From contig NZ_JAAGKM010000020.1 of NCBI RefSeq assembly GCF_019308355.1, positions 1 to 46,533 of the forward strand: a stretch of 46,533 nucleotides of DNA, read 5' to 3'. A program made the translations under genes and the position numbers. Of the stretch, positions 41,307 through 46,533 are shown piece by piece. A model generated the notes under the pieces. That model was not told the DNA's origin and ran no database searches. It worked only from the letters and a program-made list of their open reading frames with translations. Each line of letters opens with the position of its first letter. Position 1 is the stretch's first letter. This DNA comes from Empedobacter falsenii. Lineage in GTDB: Bacteria; Bacteroidota; Bacteroidia; Flavobacteriales; Weeksellaceae.

Positions 41307-42973
41307 TGAAGTTTGTTTTATCAACTGTACTTTTAACGTTGTCATTATCAGTGTTTGCGCAGGTTCCGTACAATAAAGCGAACTTACAAAAACAGAATGC
41401 TCAGCTTAAAAAAGAGATTATAAACTTAAACAAACAACTCGAGGTTAATAAGCAAAATTCGAAGTTAAATGTTGATTTTGTGCAGAATTTGACGAAAAAA
41501 ATTCAGGTTCAAACAAAATTAGTCAACAACTTATCAAAAGAAAAACGCTTTATCGAGGACGAAATTTATTTAACTCAGTTAGAGATTAATAAACTTTCGC
41601 GCGAGTTGGTTGAGCTAAAAAAAGACTACAAACAGGTTTTGGTTCGTGCATATAAGAACAAATCTGTTGAAAATAAATTACTTTTTGTGCTTTCTTCTAA
41701 AAGTTTGGGAGAGGCTTATCGTCGTATCAAATATTTAGAAAAATATTCGGCTTTCCAATTAGGACAAGCGAATGAAATTATCGGTAAACAAACTGATATT
41801 CAGACGAAAAAAGCGCAAAAAGAAAAAGCGAAAGACGAAAAAGAAAAAGTACTTTCTCAGCAAACTTTGTTTAGTCAAAATCTTGAAAAAGAACGATTAA
41901 CAAAAGAGAAAGCGGTCGAAGAATTCCGTAAAAACGAAGGTGTTATTGCTGCTGAAATTAATGCAAAAGAAGCACAACAACGCCAAATTGATGCACAGAT
42001 TAAAGCAATTATTGAAGAAGAGATTCGACAAGCAAAGATTCGTGCAGAAAAAGATTTAAAAGATTGGAACGAAGCTAAACGAGGAAATACAATTGCATCT
42101 TATAATGAGTATTTAAGAGATAACCCAAAAGGAGATTATGCGAAATCAGCTCGTACAGCTATTTTAAGAATTGAGAATGATGCCAAAGCATGGAATATTG
42201 CACGTTCAGCGCATACAAAACAAGCGTATCAATCTTATTTAAATCATCATCCAACAGGAAGTTTCGTATCTACAGCAAAAACAGAAGTTGCTAAATTTGA
42301 ACAATTAGAACGCGAAGCTGAAGCAGAACGTCAACGTATCATTGCACAACGTAAAGCAGAAGAGGAAGCTCGTTTGAAAGCTCAAAAAGAAGAAGATGCT
42401 CGTAAAATTGCAGCAGCTAAAGCTGAAGCTGAGCGTAAAGCGAAGATAGAAGCTGAGCAGAAAGTTGTTGTAAAAGTGCCAGAAAAAGAACGTGTTGTAA
42501 AAGTAGATGCAGTAAAACCAGCTGAGACTTTTGCAGAACGTCCAGATTCTGAAGGTATTTCGGGAGAATTCTCATCAAACAAAGGTCGTCTACCTTGGCC
42601 TGTTGATAAAGGAACGGTTGTAAGTAGATTTGGAGCTAATTCTCACCCAGTTTTATCTAATATTACAACGCAAAATAGTGGTGTTGATATTTCAACTTAT
42701 CGTGGAGCACATGCACGTGCTGTTTACGAAGGAACTGTTCAAGCTGTAATGAGTGTATCTGGAAATGGTAAGTCTGTATTGGTAAGACATGGTTCGTATT
42801 ATTCAGTTTATACAAACTTATCAAGTGTAAGTGTTTCGAAAGGTGATGATGTAAAACGTGGTCAGTCTTTAGGAATTATCTATACAAGTGGAGATGGAGA
42901 AACAATCATGAATTTCCAAGTTTGGAGCGGAACAACAAAACAAAATCCTGCTTCTTGGGTAGCGGGAATGTAA
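41306..42973 (+). CDS. EnvC-like murein hydrolase activator with degenerate LytM domain and two helical repeats
   Basis: A 555-residue exported protein (signal 1-19, SVFAQ). Residues 25-245 are a coiled coil as in EnvC, which activates cell-wall amidases at division. Two tandem repeats follow (about 250-290 and 292-331), each with W-x2-A, T-x3-Y-x2-YL and P-x-G; Trp254 and Trp296 are 42 apart. Another charged coiled coil (about 332-400) leads to a C-terminal LytM/M23 domain (about 430-550). That domain lacks zinc ligands: the HxGxD His is Asn (QNSGVDIS) and HLHFE is replaced by MNFQV. So it should regulate rather than cut peptidoglycan. It is longer than EnvC (about 420) because of the repeats. 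Confidence 0.88.
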   Translation: MKFVLSTVLLTLSLSVFAQVPYNKANLQKQNAQLKKEIINLNKQLEVNKQNSKLNVDFVQNLTKKIQVQTKLVNNLSKEKRFIEDEIYLTQLEINKLSRELVELKKDYKQVLVRAYKNKSVENKLLFVLSSKSLGEAYRRIKYLEKYSAFQLGQANEIIGKQTDIQTKKAQKEKAKDEKEKVLSQQTLFSQNLEKERLTKEKAVEEFRKNEGVIAAEINAKEAQQRQIDAQIKAIIEEEIRQAKIRAEKDLKDWNEAKRGNTIASYNEYLRDNPKGDYAKSARTAILRIENDAKAWNIARSAHTKQAYQSYLNHHPTGSFVSTAKTEVAKFEQLEREAEAERQRIIAQRKAEEEARLKAQKEEDARKIAAAKAEAERKAKIEAEQKVVVKVPEKERVVKVDAVKPAETFAERPDSEGISGEFSSNKGRLPWPVDKGTVVSRFGANSHPVLSNITTQNSGVDISTYRGAHARAVYEGTVQAVMSVSGNGKSVLVRHGSYYSVYTNLSSVSVSKGDDVKRGQSLGIIYTSGDGETIMNFQVWSGTTKQNPASWVAGM

Positions 42974-42984
42974 TAAATTAATTA

Positions 42985-42992
42985 TATATTTG
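42985..42992 (+). promoter_or_regulatory. -7 element TATATTTG upstream of tatA
   Basis: TAnnTTTG match 18 bases before the ATG of tatA. It suggests that tatA has its own promoter even though it lies close after the EnvC-like gene. Confidence 0.55.
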
Positions 42993-43010
42993 CATTAAAA
43001 TCAATTCAGT

Positions 43011-43193
43011 ATGGGATTAGGAGGTAAAGAATGGATCGTAATCGTACTTGTTGTGTTATTATTATTCGGAGGAAAGAAAATTCCTGAATTAATGAAAGGA
43101 TTAGGTTCTGGATTAAACGAATTCAAGAAAGCAACAAAAGATGATAACAAATCAGAAGCTACTGAAAGTACTTCTGACAAAAAAGAAAATTAA
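43011..43193 (+). CDS. tatA: Twin-arginine translocase subunit TatA/TatE
   Basis: A 60-residue TatA/E-type protein that forms the protein-conducting part of the Tat export path for folded proteins. The membrane helix (about 8-20, [13 protein letters not shown]) is followed by the hinge [21 protein letters not shown], an amphipathic helix, and an acidic Ser/Lys tail. It is among the shorter members of the family, but complete. tatB and tatC are not in the window; in this phylum TatA-type genes are often apart from tatC. It has a promoter-like box upstream. Confidence 0.95.
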   Translation: MGLGGKEWIVIVLVVLLLFGGKKIPELMKGLGSGLNEFKKATKDDNKSEATESTSDKKEN

Positions 43194-43274
43194 AATATAT
43201 TTTTAATTAGATAATAGAGCATTGTAGTTGCGTATACAATTACAATGCTTTTATTTTATAAACTAAAACAAAAC

Positions 43275-43886
43275 ATGAAATTCACAGATAAAGCTTGGTC
43301 TATTTTTAATCAAAGTATCAATGATTATCACAAATATGATGATGTAAATCGTCAAATCGAAAATCCATATAGCGAAGAAGATTTAATCGCTCATTTATTG
43401 TACAAAAAAAATTGGATTGATACAGTTCAATGGCATTTAGAAGATATTATTCGTGATCCACAAATTGATCCAGTAGAAGCATTAAGCTTAAAACGTTGGA
43501 TTGATAAATCAAACCAAGAACGTACAGATATGGTAGAATATGTGGATAGCTGGTTTTTACAACAATATGCGAATGTAGAAGTAAAAGCAGATGCAACTTA
43601 CAATACAGAATCTCCTGCGTGGGCTGTAGACCGTTTTTCTATTTTATCGCTTAAGGTTTATCACATGAAACAAGAGGTAGAACGTGAGGATGCAACACCG
43701 GAGCATAAAGCAGCTTGTCAAGTGAAATTAGATGTTTTGAATCAACAACATCAAGATTTATCAACAGCGATTGAAGAATTGTTGGCTGATTTTGAAGCAG
43801 GTAAAAAATACATGAAAGTGTATAAACAAATGAAAATGTATAATGACGAGGATTTGAATCCAGTTCTTTATGCAAACAAGAAATAA
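43275..43886 (+). CDS. DUF4254-domain protein
   Basis: A 203-residue cytoplasmic protein from the ATG at 43275 (MKFTDKAWSIFNQSINDYHK); an in-frame ATG 30 bases upstream would add ten unlikely residues. DUF4254 features are NPYSEEDLIAHLLYKKNWIDTVQWHLEDIIRDPQI, the ALSLKRWIDKSNQERTDMVE helix and RFSILSLKVYHMKQE. All-helical with no signal peptide. The family is mainly found in Bacteroidota, often near glycosyltransferase and lipid A genes; its function is not known. It ends at a terminator. Confidence 0.88.
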   Translation: MKFTDKAWSIFNQSINDYHKYDDVNRQIENPYSEEDLIAHLLYKKNWIDTVQWHLEDIIRDPQIDPVEALSLKRWIDKSNQERTDMVEYVDSWFLQQYANVEVKADATYNTESPAWAVDRFSILSLKVYHMKQEVEREDATPEHKAACQVKLDVLNQQHQDLSTAIEELLADFEAGKKYMKVYKQMKMYNDEDLNPVLYANKK

Positions 43887-43912
43887 TTTTCAGAAAAATT
43901 AATAAAATATAG

Positions 43913-43944
43913 AAAACTCATCTTTTTTGGATGAGTTTTTTTAT
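43913..43944 (+). terminator. Rho-independent terminator after the DUF4254 gene
   Basis: AAACTCATC/GATGAGTTT stem with a T-rich loop and T-run, 27 bases past the stop. Confidence 0.85.
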
Positions 43945-43985
43945 TGCGTACAAATATGTTAATTTCATCTAATCAAAATATTAGA

Positions 43986-44084
43986 ATGAAAAAACTGAAA
44001 TTTATTACTTGCTTTACCTTATAATCAACCTAAAAATTAACACCAGAAGAATTTAAAAAGCTTCAAACTAAAATTTTAGAATAA
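43986..44084 (+). pseudogene. Possible decayed small gene (33 codons with two in-frame stops)
   Basis: One frame reads MKKLKFITCFTL, a stop, two codons, another stop, then KLTPEEFKKLQTKILE and a final stop, all without a frame change. The start resembles a signal peptide and the end a helix of a real protein (TPEEFKKL). A terminator follows 12 bases later. This fits a small exported-protein gene lost to nonsense changes, but the piece is short and chance cannot be excluded. Confidence 0.35.
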
Positions 44085-44095
44085 TTATAAAGTTG

Positions 44096-44131
44096 AAATT
44101 ACCTCGTATTGAAAAATATGAGGTAATTTTA
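44096..44131 (+). terminator. Terminator after the decayed small gene
   Basis: AAATTACCTC and GAGGTAATTTT pair around a 12-14 nt loop, then AT-rich sequence. No other gene lies before it on the plus strand after the DUF4254 terminator. Confidence 0.65.
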
Positions 44132-44153
44132 TAATTACTGTAAAATTTCACAC

Positions 44154-46355
44154 ATGAAGAAAAATTATTTCAAACCCTTACTTTTAGGAATAAGTTTATT
44201 CTCGATTTCGGTTTTTGGTCAACAAGAAAAACCAAAATACGATTATCAAGAAGCTTTCAAACCATTTTTTTATCAGAATAATGCAACAGAAACTCGTTCG
44301 GCGAGTGGAAAACCAGGTCATAATTATTGGCAAAATCGTGCAGATTATAATCTGAATGTTAGTTTGAATGAAGAAAAAAATGAAATTTCGGGAACATCTG
44401 AAATTACATATACCAACAATAGTTTTGATGATTTAGACTTTTTGTGGTTACAATTGGATCAAAATTTATTCAAAAAAGAATCTCGAGGAAGTGCTTTATT
44501 ACCGATTTCTGGAAGCCGTTATGGTGATTCAACTTCTGAATTTGAAGGAGGTTATAAAATTAAATCTGTTCAAATAGACGGAAAAGAAGCGAAATACACT
44601 GTTTCGGATACACGCATGCAAATTGATTTGATTAATCATTTGAAAGCTCGTGGAGGAAAAACAAAAATAAAAATCGAATATTCATTTGTTTCACCAGATT
44701 ATGGAGCCGATAGAATGGGTGTAGAACCAACTAAAAATGGAAAGATTTTTACGATGGCGCAATGGTTTCCTCGCATGGCGGTTTACGATGACATCATGGG
44801 ATGGAATACATTACCATACTTAGGACCAGGAGAATTTTATCTGGAATATGGAGATGTAACAGCAAATATTACAGTTCCGTCTACGCATTATGTGGTTGGT
44901 TCAGGAGAATTATTGAATGAAAACGAAGTCTACTCGAAAGAAGAAGTGAATCGTTGGAACAAAGCAAAAGCGAGTGATAAAACCGTTATTATTCGTTCTG
45001 CTGATGAGGTAAACAAAGCGACAAAAGTTGCAAAAGGAACAAAAACGTGGAAATTTAAAATTCAGAATACACGTGATTTTGCTTGGGCTTCATCATCTTC
45101 GTTCATCTTAGATGCAGCAAAAATTAATCTTCCAAGTGGTCAAAAATCGTTGGCAATTTCGGCTTATCCAGTAGAAAGTGACGGAAATGATGCTTGGGGA
45201 AGATCGACAGAATATACAAAAGCTTCTATTGAGCATTACTCGAAACAATGGTTAGAGTATCCTTATCCAGCGGCGACAAATGTGGCAGGAAATGAGGGTG
45301 GAATGGAATATCCTGGGATTGTTTTTTGTCATATGACTTCGAAAGGTGAAGGACTTTGGGGTGTTACAGATCACGAATTTGGACATATTTGGTTCCCGAT
45401 GATTGTTGGTTCTAATGAGCGTGTTCATGGTTGGATGGACGAAGGTTTTAATACGTTTATCAATGATATTTCGACGAAGAATTTCAACAATGGCGAATAT
45501 TACAAAAAGCAATCTGCACAACGAATGGCGGGTTATTTATTCAGCGATAATCTTGAGCCTGTAACGACTCAACCAGATAATATGCGCGAAAGAAATATCG
45601 GTGCATTGTTGTATTATAAGCCAGGTGCAGGAATGAAAGTTTTGCGTGAAACAATTTTGGGTGAAGAAAAATTCGATAAAGCATTGCGCCAATACATCAA
45701 ATATTGGGCATATAAACATCCAACGCCAGAAGATTTTTTCCGCACGATGGAAAATGTTTCAGGAGAAGAATTATCTTGGTTTTGGAGAGGTTGGTTTTTG
45801 AATAAATGGACAATTGATCAAGGAATTAACAGTGCAAAATATGTAGATGGAGATTACAAAAAAGGCTTGATTTTGAAAGTTGAAAATTTTGGACAATTAC
45901 CAATGCCAACTACTGTTCAAGTGAACTTTAAAGATGGGACTTCTCAAGAAGTTAAATTACCGATTGAAGTTTGGAAACGTAATACAGAATGGACATTCAA
46001 AGTGCCTTCAACAAAAGAAGTTTCGATGATTAAATTGGATCCAAATGGAGCTTTACCAGATATTGATTTGAAGAATAATACATTCAATATGGCGGATGTA
46101 AAACCTGTTGAAAAGATTAATCCAAAAGAATACGAAGGTACATTTACGAATAAACAAATTAATTCAGAATTTGTGTTGAAAGCTGAAAACGATAAATTGA
46201 ATTTAGTTTTTGGTGGACAAACTATTCCATTAGATTATCAAGGTGATGGTAAATTTGTGAATGAACAAGGCGGTTTGGAGTTGACTTTTGCAAAAGATAA
46301 AAAGACATTTTCTGTAGAAGAAGCTGGACAAAAGTTTGAGTTTACAAAGAAGTAA
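44154..46355 (+). CDS. Large secreted M1-family metallopeptidase
   Basis: A 733-residue zinc peptidase with a Sec signal (1-22, ending SVFGQ). After a beta-rich N-terminal domain of the M1 type (about 60-330), the zinc site is HEFGH (near 407-411, in GVTDHEFGHIWFPMIVG), with the third ligand Glu in GWMDEGFNTFIND. The GxMEN motif appears as GGMEYPG, so the conserved Asn is Tyr, which is common in this Bacteroidota subgroup. A beta-sandwich and a 100-residue C-terminal domain (EGTFTNKQINSEF on) follow. No type IX sorting signal is evident. It differs clearly from the LTA4H-type M1 enzyme at 26624. It has its own terminator. Confidence 0.9.
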   Translation: MKKNYFKPLLLGISLFSISVFGQQEKPKYDYQEAFKPFFYQNNATETRSASGKPGHNYWQNRADYNLNVSLNEEKNEISGTSEITYTNNSFDDLDFLWLQLDQNLFKKESRGSALLPISGSRYGDSTSEFEGGYKIKSVQIDGKEAKYTVSDTRMQIDLINHLKARGGKTKIKIEYSFVSPDYGADRMGVEPTKNGKIFTMAQWFPRMAVYDDIMGWNTLPYLGPGEFYLEYGDVTANITVPSTHYVVGSGELLNENEVYSKEEVNRWNKAKASDKTVIIRSADEVNKATKVAKGTKTWKFKIQNTRDFAWASSSSFILDAAKINLPSGQKSLAISAYPVESDGNDAWGRSTEYTKASIEHYSKQWLEYPYPAATNVAGNEGGMEYPGIVFCHMTSKGEGLWGVTDHEFGHIWFPMIVGSNERVHGWMDEGFNTFINDISTKNFNNGEYYKKQSAQRMAGYLFSDNLEPVTTQPDNMRERNIGALLYYKPGAGMKVLRETILGEEKFDKALRQYIKYWAYKHPTPEDFFRTMENVSGEELSWFWRGWFLNKWTIDQGINSAKYVDGDYKKGLILKVENFGQLPMPTTVQVNFKDGTSQEVKLPIEVWKRNTEWTFKVPSTKEVSMIKLDPNGALPDIDLKNNTFNMADVKPVEKINPKEYEGTFTNKQINSEFVLKAENDKLNLVFGGQTIPLDYQGDGKFVNEQGGLELTFAKDKKTFSVEEAGQKFEFTKK

Positions 46356-46412
46356 ATTTGTTCTAAATTTTCATACTGAACCCGTTTTAGCATCACATCA
46401 TAAAATATAAAG

Positions 46413-46449
46413 AATCCGTCTCACAACAAAATTTGAGGCGGATTTTTTA
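46413..46449 (+). terminator. Rho-independent terminator after the M1 peptidase
   Basis: AATCCGTCTCA pairs with TGAGGCGGATT (one G-T) around a 10-nt loop and runs into six T residues. Confidence 0.85.
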
Positions 46450-46474
46450 TTTCGGTAAAATGTATATTATTTTG

Positions 46475-46516
46475 GAAAATAGAAAAAGTTGTCCTCTTTA
46501 GGCAACTTTCTTTCTT
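46475..46516. terminator. Possible hairpin at the end of the right-edge gene
   Basis: AAAGTTG (about 46486-46490 region) and CAACTTT (46503-46508) form an imperfect stem with CCT/AGG inside. It spans the stop of the minus-strand fragment at 46498. It could be an IS end or a terminator; the window stops too soon to decide. Confidence 0.3.
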
Positions 46517-46533
46517 AGATTGTGTGCTAAAGC
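46498..46533 (-). CDS. C-terminal 11 codons of a gene, possibly a transposase
   Basis: On the minus strand, the last bases of the window read ALAHNLRKKVA and then TAA. An AxxHNLRK ending is common in DDE transposases of the IS1182/IS4-type groups, where it closes the RNase H fold. Eleven residues cannot prove this. It would fit an insertion sequence at the right edge, like the IS3 piece at the left. Confidence 0.35.
   Translation of the reverse strand, partial: ALAHNLRKKVA

Noticed and set aside
42382-42582. Minus-strand frame opposite the EnvC-like gene
   Set aside because: Ala/Ser/Thr-rich mirror of the coiled-coil coding sequence, not an independent gene.
1-46533. CRISPR array, prophage, restriction-modification or toxin-antitoxin locus
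   Set aside because: I looked for regularly spaced repeats, Cas, integrase, phage structural and methyltransferase or nuclease pairs and found none; the repeats seen are few and irregularly spaced.

Overview
This 46.5 kb window looks like a chromosomal segment of a low-GC member of the Bacteroidota, class Flavobacteriia, probably near Empedobacter, Chryseobacterium or Elizabethkingia. The grounds are: Bacteroidota-type promoters (TTTG about 19 nt before TAnnTTTG), many small lipoproteins with a Ser-Cys lipobox, a mevalonate-type HMG-CoA synthase, families common in this phylum (DUF4292, DUF4254, DUF4377, M1 peptidases, carboxypeptidase-regulatory-like fusions), and a 704-residue prolyl oligopeptidase that resembles the classical Elizabethkingia meningoseptica enzyme in length and catalytic spacing. 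The exact genus is an inference.

Layout. The left edge (1-498) is the 3' part of an IS3-family element that appears to have cut a gene, leaving about 12 codons of its 3' end. A sugar aminotransferase follows (640-1776), perhaps the end of a surface-polysaccharide locus. Then come a repeat-rich gap, a two-gene ABC transporter, pheS, a second repeat-rich gap, MepB with a metal-chelate/cobalamin binding lipoprotein, tRNA-Arg, der, a cytidylyltransferase/cupin pair and tRNA-Phe (to 9968). From 10100 to 18854 the genes are cardiolipin synthase, a 47-residue small protein, an HdeD-like membrane protein, HMG-CoA synthase, a MATE exporter, prolyl oligopeptidase and a zinc alcohol dehydrogenase. The stretch 18915-24328 is richest in unknowns: two related tiny lipoproteins, a transmembrane protein plus lipoprotein pair, formyl-THF cyclo-ligase, a 43-residue membrane protein, a ferredoxin next to a U32 family protein, and a DUF4377 lipoprotein.

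The second half is mostly housekeeping: an rRNA/tRNA methyltransferase; a minus-strand cluster (secreted hydrolase, acyltransferase, M1 aminopeptidase, RNase HI, lipoprotein); pgi; a short remnant resembling the N-terminus of pyruvate oxidase; an azurin-like protein; queE-folD; gpsA; and a plus-strand envelope cluster (flippase, dut, sugar nucleotidyltransferase, DUF4292, EnvC-like, TatA, DUF4254). A large secreted M1 peptidase follows. The last 36 bases look like the 3' end of another transposase on the minus strand. With insertion sequences at both edges, the window may be a draft contig broken at repeats.

No CRISPR array, prophage, restriction or defence island or biosynthetic cluster was found, and I do not claim a new system. 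The best leads are an Arg tRNA with A19 and U56 in place of the near-universal G19-C56 pair, a dispersed hairpin element whose arms covary between copies, an uncharacterised inner-membrane/lipoprotein gene pair at 19734-21429, the U32-ferredoxin pair, a pyruvate-oxidase-like fragment, and an EnvC-like protein carrying two tandem helical repeats.
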